A stretch of DNA of 64,000 bases from Helopsaltes ochotensis (GCA_013400155.1 VXBM01000763.1:361232-425231); one strand, 5' to 3'; counted from the first letter of the stretch, positions 1-13,729 are shown. The notes: a model not told the origin generated them from the letters alone. Program-made: numbers and translations.

Positions 1-3000
1 TCTGCCTATTGCTCAGGAAATGTCCTTCATTAAGGACCACAGAAACCCATTATTGGTTGGCCCCCATGTCCTCAAGCAGCATTAGTGACAATAAATGTAA
101 TAGCACTACAGCAATGTCAGCTTCCTAATGACATGGTAATATCTGGACTTATAAAATCTACCTGTGCACATGAAAAATAAGTAACTCACAGACAGCAATA
201 CCGACTATTATTTTAATAAAAAACCATCATCAGGTGTGTGTGTTGTGGATGTCAATGTTCATACACTGTCTCTCAGCAGCCTGTGACATTTTAATACTCA
301 CAGCTTCAAAAGACCTGTGATTTTTTTGTAGCTAGTGATCATTGATCTCCACACTTCCTGTCTATGCAAGGTTTTAAAAATATGAGATTCACCATAAATG
401 CTACACTATACCTGAAGAGGTCATGCAGTTTTAACTTTGTGTAATCAGAAATGTAGAGAATATAGACAAGCAAATGGTTAATTACATTTGCCAGTATCTC
501 AAAAATCAGAAGAAATAGCATTTTGTCTCTAATCTTAATACAGTCACAATTGAAAATGTGCATAGTTAAAAATTCAGGAATGAGTTTTGCTTCTAAGATG
601 TGTTTACATATATGTTGTGAATGGAACCTCCATCATCATAAGAATGGCTAAATAGACTTTGCTTTTGAACGAGAACAAATATTTTTTGGAAAACAGGGAT
701 TCCACTCTGCATTCACTAGTACACCATTACTGTCAGTAAAAGAAGTCTGCAAATTAGAGTGTACAAACACACATATATTCATATTTGAGTACATACCAAG
801 CGCACACACACACTGAAGGCTTGCTGGACTGCATGATTACATTCTTGTTCACCAGTTTGATGAGACAAGGACTAAATGGAGGGCTTTGGCTCCTCTTCAG
901 ATTCAGTAACTTTTGAGTTTCTATCATGAATTATGAATTTTGTCTTTTATATCCTGGTCTGGCAAACTGTCATGCTCAGGTAATCCTATTACTGCTCTTT
1001 TTTTTTCCTTGTCTGATTACAGTTGTCAATCCAGGTATATGAATTCTGCTATCTTCAATTTTAAAATTATAGGGAAAAAAGGTGCAGAGGTATTAGAAGT
1101 CCATTTATCTAACCAATGCATCAATTTTTGGCATCATAACTGGTCTGCAAGGGACTTTAAAAACTCCATCTCCCCACATGAAGTCTGTTCTGTAAACTGG
1201 GTAGATTTTCTGAAGGTGTCCAGTACTGCAGGCATCCCAATCTGCTCAGCACAACCACCTCACTGCATGCTGGCCTTGCTGCTGGAAATGTTTCCTAATC
1301 ATTACAGTGAATTCAGACATTATTACTGTTTGTGCTCCTCCATGGACATGGAGAACAGACCATTCCCTTCTTTTCCACTGCAGCTTTTTACATATTCAAA
1401 GGCCAATAACCCATTTCCACCCTGTCCTCTCCTCCTTATGCTCCTCTTCCCCTTTGTTCTGTCTTTCCTTGTAGGTAAGGATTGATACAGATATTTTTTT
1501 TTTTTACTATCAACAGCTTATTCCTCTGGGCTTGAACTCAGACTTGTAATTAGAGCTTCACCCGCAGACAGGAAAGGCACATAGGTGAGTATCTCCAGGT
1601 TCCACCTCTTAGAGTTGAGATTTACTACTCTGTTATTTGTAAAAGCTGCAAAAAGCAGCAGGGGACTTGAAGTGGGATCATTGAAGAGGGGAAAATCAGT
1701 TATTGAGTAGAGTATGGTGTCTGCAGGTCACTGATCAGTGATCATAATGGCTCTTCATCCACAGTGAATTGTTACCTGCTTTTAGATTCTCCTTTGCTCT
1801 CCCTGTTCATTTTCACTGTACTATGCATGTACATTTTGTACTGAATCAGAACAATATTGTGAGGAGCAGGATGGGCAGAGAAACTCTACATATGTCAAGT
1901 CACATGTGAAATAGTACCTAGAGTATTTAATAAAATTATAGGCAAAGTCCATTTACTGTCTCAGAGCAGTTCTGAGGAAAGTTTTTGTTTCTCAAGGTGA
2001 TTGTCTTTTGTGTGCACTGAGTATACATGAGATCCTGTCTTGTACAGAAAAAAGTTTCCTCTTTTCTATGTAGAGGCTTTCACACACCAGATCATCACAT
2101 GGCTGACCCCTTGTACCCAGCACTAAACATGCCTTTTCATTTTTAGCAATCCAATCTATTTTAATAATCAACTAATGAAACAGAAGTATATTTCTGGGCT
2201 GGTCAGAAGCTCTGTGTCACAGCAGAAGCAGCAACTGTTGGCAGTCACCTCCCAAAACCAAAATGCTGAGGGGCCTTCAGACCTTGTCTTGTGGAATACT
2301 TAATTTTTGTCATCATATTGTAGAGGAACTTACCTGCTGGGCTGTGAGGGCTGGTGCAGAGGGAGGGAAGAGGCACAGCAGTGCCCACAGGGGCTGACCA
2401 AATTTAGAGTCCTCCTCTCAATTACTCTACAGCCAAAGACCATCCTGACAGAGATCTTCTGGGGTAAGCACAGAAAACAATCAATAGAGTAAGAAAGTAT
2501 TAATATGTTCATTTTCTAGAAGGGGAGCTGGCTCATGGGCATGTAGGTATCTATTCCAAAGCCACAGCTTAACTTAATTTTCTGCTTATTAGCCCCGTGC
2601 TCTGACCACAAAATTGCTCTGGGTGTGAAAGTTCCCATAATGGTGAACCATCAGAAATCAGGGTCAAAGCCTCATTTTCCTGATTAAAAAAAAAAAAAAA
2701 AAAAAAAGCTGCAGGTCAGGAAGGCAGCTGTGGGGCATGGAGAGCTGCTTTTGCAGTGAAAGGTGTCAAACAGTCTGGTCACTCACAGCGACACTCATTC
2801 ATTCATCACACCCCCCCATCTTTCCTGTGGCCATCCCTCTCAGTGCCAGCTTCACTGCCAGCTGTCATTTTCCACGATCACTCCCACAAAGAGGCTAAGG
2901 GATAAAGGGACAGGACAGGAATGATGCTCAGTCAGAATGGAGAAATCCATACTGATGGCAAGACAGATATCCTGCACATCCAGAAGTAAAAACAGACGTC

Positions 3001-3380
3001 AGAAATCCCCTTCTCCACCATGATGGATTAAATGATTCTGTGGTTCACTTAAAAAAAAAAAAATGTTGGGTGCTGCAATCTGTTCAAATCTGATGCCATC
3101 ACAACCACTTGAGTTAATTTTACGGGGCCAGCTGTGAAAACTGACATGGGCTTCCCCCTGGAAGTGAATGACAGGGAGTGCTGGACCTGTGTGAAGATCA
3201 CCACACTACTGCAGAATGCTGGCTGTAGGCTCACATTCTCTGGGCAGGTTGCAGAGTCTCTTCTCTAGTTTTTCACGTTCTGCATACTGAATTATCACTT
3301 GGAAGATGATGAGTATGAACAAAAAATATACCAAGGGTATCTAGTCTATTTTTTGCACTTTAAAATTAAAATTACAGGAA
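1..3380. other. Intergenic, no gene recognised
   Basis: AT-rich unique-looking sequence. A 181-codon plus-strand frame at 940-1485 has no recognisable domain, splice context or codon pattern. A 14-bp perfect palindrome lies at 1728-1741. Confidence 0.6.
2684..2707. repeat. Poly(A) tract
   Basis: About 23 consecutive A after ccctgatt. No recognisable element body precedes it. Confidence 0.9.
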
Positions 3381-6300
3381 ACCATGCAAAAGCGATTACC
3401 TTTTAATACACGAGTCCCATCTTGCTGTCTGATGAAGAATCTGCTAAAGGCCCCTTGCTCCATCTGCACAGCACAAAGCTTTTGCTGGGCATGTGCTACG
3501 TCCCATTCTGGGCTGGACAGCCAAATGACAGTGTGCTTGGAAAAGGAGGAGAAGAAAACGGAGGTGATCTGGATCTAGGGAGTTCTGAACACCCTAACTT
3601 CTGCATGAGTAGATTTCCATGTTTAATTTTCCCTCCAGCAACAGCCAAACACACAGAGGGGGACAGACACCTGCATGAGGAGAAACTTAGATGGGTACAC
3701 ACATTTTGAAACACCTTAGGGTTCCACTGTTGGAAGTGGCAGAGAGTGTGGTGATGGCCACAGATGTGGAATCCAGCTCAGCTACATTTGCACCGGGTGT
3801 GAGGGCTGCACATGGCCCATATTGCCTAATAAAGCATTCCCAAATAAATTGTATGAAGGAAACGTTTTAAGGAGTGGGGATTACAGTGCAATTCCCTGGG
3901 CAGGAAGGGAGGCAGTGCAGAGCCGGAGGCAGGAGGCTCTTTATTCAGACAGGTGAATCCAGGAGAGCTGTTCCAGCCTCGGAGCAGAGGGTGAATCTCA
4001 GGCAAGATCAGGAGCAATGTTATCTACAGCACCTTGCTGCCAACACCTTCTTTCCCTCTGTGCTCCGAGAATTCCCTCCATGCCCTCTGCTCTGGGCACT
4101 GTGAGCACTTACACACTCTCAATGCTGAATTTCCCCTGAGCTGTTTGAGGCTTTGCCAAACGGGATTTTGTTCCCTTTTGGCGAGTTTTCTGTTAGCTTT
4201 ACAGCAAGGGTGTCACATCTTTTCTTTAACTGGGCGTGTTACACTTGATTGCATTAAGGTGTATCTGATGGCACCAACACAGAGCAAGATTCAAAGCCTT
4301 GCAACATGTTCCGGCACAGAGAGCACTGCGAATTTACACACGGCGCTGTTTAGATCTCATATCGAATATCCTCTGGCATCACATCTGAAATTCATTCTGT
4401 ATGGCAACCAAAGAAACGCTCTATCTGTCTGAATAACAATGAATGAAGAGAGAAAGAGCTTTGCTGTATCACCAGCTCCAATCTGTACAAATGGCAAACA
4501 TCCCAGCAGAGAAGGAGCCCCACTGCTGCAAGACCTGTGCTGTTCCCACAGCCCTCTCCTCACAGCTTCTTTCCCCTTCTCCTGCCTGGGCTCCCTTTTT
4601 TTCCATAAAGGCCTTTCCAGTCATCCTAACACTGGAGTGTCTCTCCACCTTCTTGCAGATGAACAATGCTCTTGTCCATCTCCTCCCACTGGTTTGGATG
4701 GTGATGGGATGTCTCTGCCTGCCCTTTACTCAGCAGGGCTACAGTGAGAGCATTAGCTTAGGCACAGGCAGCAAACATGGTAAACCCAAAATCCTCTGCG
4801 TGTCCCCAGCGTCAGAAATTATCATCTTCCCCCATTAAAATTTTTCCAGCTTTGGAAGGAGACCAGGATTATACTTCAGTGAGCTGCTGTTTGCCTGTAT
4901 GGACATTTTACATAATGCCATTAGCCCCCAGAGCTCCCTGAACTCGCTCCAGACCTTCCCAATGGGATTCTCTGGTGTGGAAGGTGACGTGTAGATGTAA
5001 ACCATCATTGTTGGCCTGTCTGTAACAATACAATGGGGCATTAAAATTTTGCGCTGTAGTTTCTGAACACGATTTCAGACAGCGTGTTAAGGGAGCTGGG
5101 TCATTGCTTTGATAGCTCTGACTGTGAATTGCTCGGGTCTGCTCAAGCATGCGACCCCTCCGTGAGCCACTCCGTGTCTGACAGGGCCGCGAGCCCCCGG
5201 TCCCACACCGCGGCTCCTCCAGCTACACCCCTCACCCTGCAGCACTCCGTGTCCTTTCCCACGGAGGAGACCCCGCTGCCTGGTGTTTGCTGAAGTCCCT
5301 CGGAGCCTCCTGTGAGCGTCCCAGCCGTCTGGGATGGCTGCCGGTGTCCCCTCCATCCCAGCAAGCCCCGCAGCTTCGGCAGCGACCGGAGCCAGCTGAG
5401 CGCCGAGCGTTTGTTGGCGTCCAGCTCCAGCTGAGCGGGGATCATTTCTCCCTCCACCCTCACTGAGGGCTGTGCAGAGGCCAAAAGGGGAGAGGAATGC
5501 ACAGCCAGAGCTTTCTGGCAGCCACTTTTAGCGCAGATTAACTCGGTGCTTGCCACCTTGCTAGCTCCAAGCCCCTTGGACCTCCATGGTGCCCAAAGAG
5601 GCTTCCCCTTGTCCTGGGGCTGTATTTGGAGATGCTCTCCACAGCCTCATGGCCCCGCTGAGGGAGGAATTACAGCCACAGGTCAGGATGTGCCAGCACC
5701 TCGACAGAGCCTGTCCAGGCATCCCTGAGGGCAGTGCTGTGCATCAGAGAGCTGGATAAACCAGAAAGTTTGGAGAACCCCGAGAGGAGGTAAAAGAAAG
5801 CCCTGTTAAATCATTGCTTTTCAAAGAACCTACCCTGGAGCTAGCTAACTGATCCTGTCAGATCTTTCCTAAGTCAGATAAGAAAAATAATCTGGCAGAA
5901 GTCATCAAAGACAGAATGATGCATTAAAAAGTCCATTGTGAGGAGACCTTGGAATCAAAGGTAGAGAGTTTGCAGGCAAGACTGGTGGGACCCACAAGCA
6001 CCAGCCCCATGGAAATTTCCACTCCCTTCCTGGCTGTAGGAAGGAGGTTTGCCCCGCTGCCTTTGAGTGAGGGCTGCTTTTCCCATTGACAGCAGACACC
6101 TCCTGACTTCCCTGGCTCACGTGGTGACTCATTTCCAGGGAAAGAGAGATAAAGAAAGGAAAGGCAATTAAGGCGATAGTCAATCCTTTACTATTATTTC
6201 AGATTAGTGGGAAACAAGTGAAGGCTACATAAAGGTAAAGAAAAGGGTCTTGATTTATCCTGATAATTTTTTCCCAAACTCTTGCTCTTGGTCCTGTTGG

Positions 6301-9300
6301 AGACATGACTGCAGCCAGGCAGAGTGCTAGATGGCAGACTGCAGACTGCAGACTGTCTGCTCTATGTTCTGACTTTTCCTGACAACAGAAAAAATAACCA
6401 ACAACTACATGGTGCTTTAAACACTAACTTGCTCTCACACTCCCTTCTGAAGTAGATAAACAGGATAACCTGCATTTACAGTCTGTGAAAATGGGATAAA
6501 AATGTTCCCTGAGATGCTTTATCCCTCGAAGCTGTGTGGGTCTCACCTGTGCACGTGTCTAAGCAGTGCCTGAGTCAGAACTGGCCAAGGAAGATTGGGG
6601 TCCTCTCATTGAAGGCCTGAAGATGAAGTGAGAGAAAACCAGGACACAGCAGCAGAAATGGGAGCTCTGCAAACACAAGGTGTTGCCAGAGGAGGCACCT
6701 CGTGTCTTGCCAGAGTGCCCATAAGCCAGAGATCTTGTCTCACGTTGCCATATGTCACACACTACACATAAATCAGTTTGGTTTTGGCTGCCTGCTACTC
6801 CTCTTATAATCTCTTGTGTATCTTTCCATGTATAATTATGAGTCAAGCCCTTGGAGGAGAGGGAAAATATCCTGCTGGCATTTCCTTTGAGAAGAAACTG
6901 CATCTGCCACCGGAGATGCTGGAGAAAGATGAGGACAAAGGAGAAATAGAAAGAGGTAGAGAAACTACACCTCCAGATGAAAATCCAAAGGTAAGCAAGC
7001 AGCTTTTGATTCCATTCACTACATGTTTGGAACCCAGCTCCAGTGAAGAAAAAACAAACAAAACACAAACCACATGTCATGAAAAACCACCACAGTAAGG
7101 AGGAGAGAGGTTACAAATAATTGTCCATCCACTCCTTCCCTCTGACCTGTTGGTGTTATCTTGGCTGCCAAACAATCTAAGATGACAATAACACTTCATT
7201 TCTGCTTTGCACTTGTGTCAATGCCAGTTTCCTCTTCCTAGACTTAGGACAGGGTTTGTGGACATCACCTGTGGGGTGATACTGGACCTTCTGAGCCAGG
7301 CTGTGAGGGGTCCCTGCTGTTCCACAAGGGTGTGATGTGAACATGAGGATGAATAATTCAGGAACACGTGTCAAAGCCATAAAAAGGTATATTGGGGCCC
7401 TTATAGAATTTAGCAGGAGTTATATACGTGCTGTAGTTCCTATATCTGTGCTGTTACAGGGTTTGAGTTTTCACTTTGGTTCCACTCTAAAAGAGAAAAG
7501 CGTTGAGGAAAGACAGCTCATGGTGCTGATGTCCCAAATGTCACAGTGGGTAAATGTTGTGGGCAGTGCCTGAGGAACTCTCCTGCTCCTGGACTGCTTG
7601 TCAGGTGTTCCAGTGGCTTTCCAAGGGAAAGGAAGAGGAATAGCCAAATCAGTTGTGGATAGACAGTCAGGACTCACCTCACCTAATTGCAGGTGTCTGT
7701 ATGGAAGATGTCTGCTCCTGAGCTGCCAAGTCAGGCTCATTTCATCAGTCAGATGCAGATATTGAATAAAAGAGGCTCTGAGAAATCCAGTTCCTCTCCC
7801 CTGGTGAGAAGAGGAGCCCGGGGCTGGCTCAGATGGAGCGAGGGGCTGGGCAGACACCTGCCTGTGATCAGAAGAGTGTCACCTCTTTGGCTCCTGAACA
7901 TGCTGCACCTTGGTCTGTACTCCAGGAGCAGAAACAATTTTGGGGGAAAAATGAATCTGCAGGTGTAGCAGGGACTGCCCAAGAAGCCTTGCTGGCCATG
8001 TTGCACTGGTGTCCACACCAGCCCAAGCAGCAGCACAATTTCACAGTGCCTGGAGCTGGCAAAGTCCCACCTGCAGGGGAGACTGGAGGCACAGAAGCTG
8101 CAGAGGCTGCCAAGAGCCACTGGCATTAGCAGCTGCTCTCAGCCAGAGGAGGGGATTGCTTTTAAATGTCACATCCTGGAAACACAAACTTTTCTTCAGA
8201 CAGGGTTCTTGTTTACATTTTTCCACAAATATTTAAGCCCCTTTAAAAGCTGGTTTGGGCTTATCTTGCTGTTTCCTCACCACAAAATTTTCATGAGTAG
8301 TTATTAGTTTAAAAAGAATTTTTAAATTTTTTTTTCCTAAGGGGAAAAAATTTCAAAATCAAAATCAAACATTTTGGCTTAAAGTACATTTAGTGCATGA
8401 AAACACTAAGATTTTGGAAAAAAATGTATTGAAAACGTGTCCACATGCTGACACTTTTAATTTATTAACATTTTGCAGGGTATAATTTCCAGGAAAATGA
8501 TGGTATTTTAGCTTTTCAATAAAGTTCAAGGATTAAATAATTGAAATGAGAATATCCTGCAAGTGAGAAATTCTGGTTTCTAAAGGGGTGTATTCATGAT
8601 TGAACCAACTATTGTGCAGAAAGCCATAGTCTGATTTGTGTAATGACCCTCACAAATACTACTGAGAGATCTGGTGTATTTCTACATAATTACAATCAAA
8701 TAGTGACTATTCTCCATCATTTATAACATCTTTCATTACGCTCTCAAAAGAGCTTGTAGCATTTGTTAAACTGAAGTGTTCCTACCCTCTGTTCCTTTTA
8801 AATATTTGAAGCTATTTTGAACTCCTGAGGGAAGGGATTTAAATTGTCAAAAGAAAAAAAAATAAAGATTTTTAAATAAAACAATTATTCCGACCGCTGT
8901 TCATATTAATCAAGAATAGTTTCTTAGCTGAGTTTTTGTTTACCAAACTCACTTTTCCTTGCTCCATGCTAATTATGAGGATTGCTAGATTATGTATTTG
9001 GAGGTTTTGTTTGATTGTTTGTTTCCAAACAAGGTTAAAGTATCTTTGAGAACACTTGTTAATGAAAAATTACCTCCTCACCTTCTTACCTGAGTCACTG
9101 ACACCTCTTTGCAACATGCCTTGCTCTCTTACTCATTTCCACTTCCCATGGCCCAGAGATAAGACTAGAGCCCAACCAAAGAGCATTTGGCCAATGTTTT
9201 TTATAGCATTTTATCTTTAAAGACTCCAAAACCCAGCCTGAAAATGTTAAAACGTGAGAGTTTTAGAGGTTTATTGTGTAATTACTTTTGCTCCATACTC

Positions 9301-9897
9301 AGGGTAGAATTATTTCAACATTATTTCACATGAGCATATGTGAGAAAATAGTTCTGGAAAATCTGTCTCAATACCTACAAGAGGAATATTTTCTTTACCA
9401 TCATGAAATGAATCAAGGAAAACTTCAAACTTGATAAATCAGGTGGAGATTTTCCTTAATCTGGTTTTATATTATGTGATGCTTAGCAGGGCATTTCTAG
9501 ATCTCCCCACAGGAGCATTAATTAGAACAAATGCAATTAGTCTATGGCATCCTTATTAAGGCAGAATTCTTACATTAATCAGTAGAAGTTTTGCTGAATT
9601 AAAGGATTGTCCCAAGTCTTGCCATAAGACAATACTCAGCTGGCACAGGAGCCAGAAAGGATTTAGAGGACAGAGCCAGGAAAATCTGCTAAACCACAGG
9701 AGGCATGAAGAGAAACTTGAATTTTTAGTATCATCTTTACCCTGGGGTGGATCTTGTGTGCCATGGTTGACTTCAGATGGCTTCAGAGGAGTTTGTCATA
9801 GAGCTCATCTGCTCATGGAGGGCTCGTCTCTCGTCTGCACCAGCCAACAGCATGAGCTGGAAATTCCCACACAGGTGGAACTGTGACCTTCCGGCAG

Positions 9898-9951
<54 letters not shown>

Positions 9952-10267
9952 GTTTCTGGCCAGATATCAGGATTCTGAATGTTGAGCTCTTTCCTGCACA
10001 GTTCCTGGGGTGCTGCAGGAAAATGCCAAGTGAATGCACCCACTCTGGCTTTTGAGCTTGCACTGTGACCTGGCCAGCGTTCACCACAGGCTGCCAGGGA
10101 GGTCACACTTGCTGTAAATCTATTTTCTTGAGCATTGCCACCTAAATGAGAAAAGGGAGAGCCGACACTAAGCATGTAGAGAGAGATGCTGGCACACTGC
10201 TCCGTCTCATCTTCCCCCACAGAGCATCTCATGCAAGGTTGCCCTGAGTCTCATGAATCTCACGAGG
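3381..10267. other. Intergenic with candidate conserved blocks
   Basis: No gene is recognised. The stretches 4150-4450 and 8230-9620 are repeat-free and look like candidate non-coding conserved elements; 6840-7000 holds a purine-rich open stretch with a donor-like end. The remainder shows nothing specific. Confidence 0.5.
9901..9949. repeat. 49-base poly(A) tract
   Basis: An uninterrupted A run between ccggcagct and gtgtttctgg. It is long for a bird genome and could be a retroposed tail, although no parent element is recognised upstream. Confidence 0.95.
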
Positions 10268-10385
10268 ATTCATGAGGACACAGCTCTACCTATCACAGCA
10301 TCACCTGGCTTGGTGGGGACCACAGGACAGCTCTGGCCCAACCTCCTGCTCCAGCCAGGCTCAGTGCTGAATTCAGACCATCTTA
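10268..10385 (-). mobile_element. Possible old CR1 3' fragment
   Basis: The plus-strand words ctggcccaacctcctgctcc and gtgctgaattcagacca resemble the reverse complement of the CR1 3' region. It is short and diverged, with no terminal repeat seen. Confidence 0.3.
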
Positions 10386-10989
10386 TCCAGCAGTAGTATA
10401 ACCAACAGGGCTGCAAGAACATGGGGTAGGTAAAAAAAATGGGATATGGTAACCACCCTGCAGCTGGGATGCAGTTCAGCTTTCCCTGAGAGCACACCTC
10501 TCTCTCTTCCTGCCTTCCAGGCAGATACATTTTTTATTAAGGAGGTGGCCTGACTCCAGCAGTGTGATCCCTGTGATAGGCACTTGCCCTGAGGGCGCCA
10601 GGATTGCCCTGAACAGAAATTTTGGGACTAAGCTTGCACTGCTTTTCTGCTCTTTCAGCACAGACAGCTCTTCTCTGCAACTCCCTTTGGAATTCAGTAA
10701 AGAGCAGGAGGAAATGCATCAAACTGATGGCTCCATCCATCTTTAAAAAGCCAGTGCATGGAACAAGTTGCAGGGGAAAGACTGGTTTTGCTCCTGGGGT
10801 AATGTTCTTGGGATCCACTTGAGGGCATAAGAAAAGCAACTTTGTCTGTGTAAATCCTGCAGTGGAGGATCCCCTTCTCAAAAAGGGTTAATGCAACCTC
10901 TCTTTTCCCCCAATAGGTTCATGGTCCTAACAACTTTCATTGTGAAATGGGTGCAGGTGTGGGCTATGCTTTGTTGATCACAATCCCTT

Positions 10990-11295
10990 TTGCAGAGGAA
11001 GCTTTGAATATGTTTGACATAATCAGCTCACAGCCTTTGCCCGCACTCTTTCATAAACAGGCCATTTTCACATCCTTTTCATGGGATCCGACAAGCGGAA
11101 AAATAATTAATGTTACCTCAGCCTAACAGTGACCCAGCTTTGATTCAAAAAGACGGCATGTTGCATAAACTAACCATTTAATTGAGTGATAGAAAAAGCC
11201 CACATGTATCAATTCTGCCTCCGCGTATTATGATTACTGGGGCTTTGCAAGGATTGTGCTCCCTCGGTCATAAAGCAGAGCTTAAATTCAAGCCC
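10990..11295. promoter_or_regulatory. Candidate conserved non-coding element
   Basis: A repeat-free block with intact AT-rich homeodomain-like words (ataattaatg, accatttaattgag) and isolated CpGs (gacggcatg, ctccgcgtatta). No coding signal. This is inferred from texture only. Confidence 0.25.
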
Positions 11296-11718
11296 ATGAA
11301 GTGGTTTCAGAAGGACTGATTGAGCATGAGCTGGGGATTATCTGTGTTTATGGTGGCAGGACATGGGAGCAGGGGAAGATGTGGGTACCCAGCCACTATG
11401 GCGCAGGTTCAGGTTATGCCCAGGTTATGTCACATGTCCCTGTGGGAACTGACAGTGGCCAGGTGTTATCCACCCACAGGACATTTGGGATGCTGATGGC
11501 ACTGCATTGTCACCTTGCCATGACCTCAGAGCCACAGCTAACTGGGATGTTCCACAGTTAGGACTATGCCTAATATGAAAAGGACAGAGTCACTGTCGAG
11601 GTAACCCACCAAAAAGAAACGTCCAAGATGAATTTCAGTAAAACTGAGATAGAGTCTAGAGGTAGCAGTGACTCCTCTAGCAGTCTGGTGAAAGGCAGAA
11701 TATGCTAGAATAACCTGA

Positions 11719-12465
11719 TGTCCTTCTCTGACCAGGTGACAGGCTAAGGATGAGGAAAAGGCTGTGAATGTTGTCTGCCTGGACTCTAGGAAAGCCTTTG
11801 ACACTCTTTCTCACAGTGGTCTCCTGGAGAATCTGGCTGCTCATGGCTTGGATGGGTGCACAGTTTGCTGGGTGAAAAACTGGCTGGATGGCCAGGCCCA
11901 GGAGCAGTGGGGACTGGAGCCACGTCCAGCTGGTGGAGTGTCACAGCTGGTGTTCTCCAGGAGAACAGTTCTGGGGCCAGTTCTGCTAAATCTCTTCGTT
12001 GCTAATCTGGATGAGGGCAGGAAGGCACCCTCAGTCAGCCTGGAGAGGACACCAAGCTGGGTGGGAGTGTGGATGTGCCGGAGGGCAGGAAGGCTCTGCG
12101 GGGGATCTGGGCAGGCTGGATGGATGCAGCAAGGCCAGGGGTCTGAGGTTCAACAAGGGCAGGGGCTGGGTCTGCACTTTGGCCACAACAACCCCCTGCA
12201 GAACTGCAGGCCAGGGGCTGAGTGGGTGGAAAGGGGCCCAGTGGAAAAGGCCCTGGGGGTGCCGGTCAGTGATGGCCAATCTTTCCAAGAAGGCCAGTGG
12301 CACCTGGCCTGTCTCAGCAATGGTGTGGCAGCAGGACCAGAGCAGTGATTGCCCCCTGTGCTGGGCACTGGTGAGGCCAAACTCTGACTGTTGTGTCCAG
12401 CTCTGGGCCTGTCAATTCAGGATGGACTCTGAGGTGCTGGAGCCACTCCAGTGGATGAAGACATC
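11719..12465 (+). mobile_element. CR1 LINE fragment, reverse-transcriptase region
   Basis: Reads as the CR1 ORF2 reverse-transcriptase segment: EKAVNVVCLDSRKAFDTLSH (motif with the first catalytic Asp), then WVKNWLDGQAQ. The catalytic ADD box is degraded (the bases now read GEDTKLGG in a shifted frame). The 3' part reads like the CR1 thumb region. Frameshifts mean it is inactive. Neither the 5' half nor the 3' end of CR1 is attached. Confidence 0.85.
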
Positions 12466-13529
12466 ACCCTTCATGGTCCACGCCAGTAATTTCAATGCAA
12501 GTCCCTCTTGCTTCCTCAAGAATTTACCCTTTTAATGTAGAGGGGAAATATTGTCCTTCCCCATAGTCTGAAGAGCCCTGATAAAGCCAGAAACACATTT
12601 GGTGAGACAAATGGATCAATAATCATGAAGCACATTACCAGGCTTTAGCAGACATCCCCATTTGCTGGAGAAAGGACACCTGTGCTCAGTGTCGGTGCAG
12701 CAGAGGAGAGTGAAACAGCCACAGACCCTCAGAAAGCTGCAGACACACGGCAGGCTGTTTGTCACTGAGGTGGTGTCAAATGCTAAATGATTAGGAGAGG
12801 TAGCAGCAGGTACAGAAACCACTTTTCCTCAGAAACCTTCAGTGGTCTTCCAGTGGGCCATTTTGTGTCTCTAGCAAATATTGTCTTTAAAATTATCACA
12901 AACAGTGGCAATGGAGGAGTTGGGGAACAACCATTCTACTTCAGCTGATATTATTTAGTTTCATAGCTACTAACACAATCCTCTGTGTTGCATCCCTGTC
13001 CTTTGACTCTTCACACCTCTGGGTATTGGTCATGTTTCTGGCTTGTCTGCCATGCTGTTCACACTGAATTACTCTCTGTGTGTCTCACTCACTCCCTGAT
13101 CTTTTTTAATGGAGTTTGATGATTTTTGCTCACAGCTGTCCATGTGTTTTCCGTATCCAAGCACCCCAGTCCAACCTGCTGGTGAAGGAGGGACTGAAGA
13201 AGCGCTGATCTCTGGGTGTTCACCAAGGGTGGTGGTGGTACAGGAGGCAAAATTTGGTTCCTCCGTGGGACAATGAACAGCCCATGAAACACCACAGAGG
13301 AGGACTCCACTGAGAACCTATTCAAAGGAAAGACTGAAGGCACTACAGGTACCAGACCTAGGACTGGTTGCTCCAGCTACCACACCTGTGGTCAGGTGGG
13401 GCTGGGTGACCTCTTCATGCCTTGGGAACAGACATGACCTTTCCTGCTTGCTATGGATACTGCCCATAAGGTGACCATCCACAGGCAGGGGCTTTTACTT
13501 CTACTTAAACTCTGAAATTCTTACTGTGA

Positions 13530-13728
13530 GTGTTGTGAGACACGCTGGGAACGGGTTGCTCAGAGAAGCTGTGGCTGCTCCATCCCTGGACATGTTCCAG
13601 GCCAGGTTGGATGGGGCTCAGATCAACCTGGGCAAGTGGAAGGTGTCCCTGTCTATGGCAGGGGCTGGAACGGGATGATCTTCAAGGTCCCTTCCAGCCC
13701 AAACCATTCTGTGATTCCATGATCTGTC
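13530..13728 (+). mobile_element. CR1 LINE 3' end
   Basis: Contains the CR1 tail pattern: gttgctcagagaagctgtgg, ggccaggttggatggggct, ggtcccttccagcccaaacc, ending in the terminal attctgtgattccatgat repeat. It is 5' truncated and is probably a separate insertion from the one ending near 12465. Confidence 0.85.
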
Positions 13729-13729
13729 C

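Noticed and set aside
940..1485. 181-codon plus-strand open frame
   Set aside because: No recognisable domain, Cys/Phe-rich composition typical of translated AT-rich DNA, no splice or promoter context.
9777..10232. Open frames with poly-Lys or poly-Phe
   Set aside because: Produced by reading through the 49-base A run.
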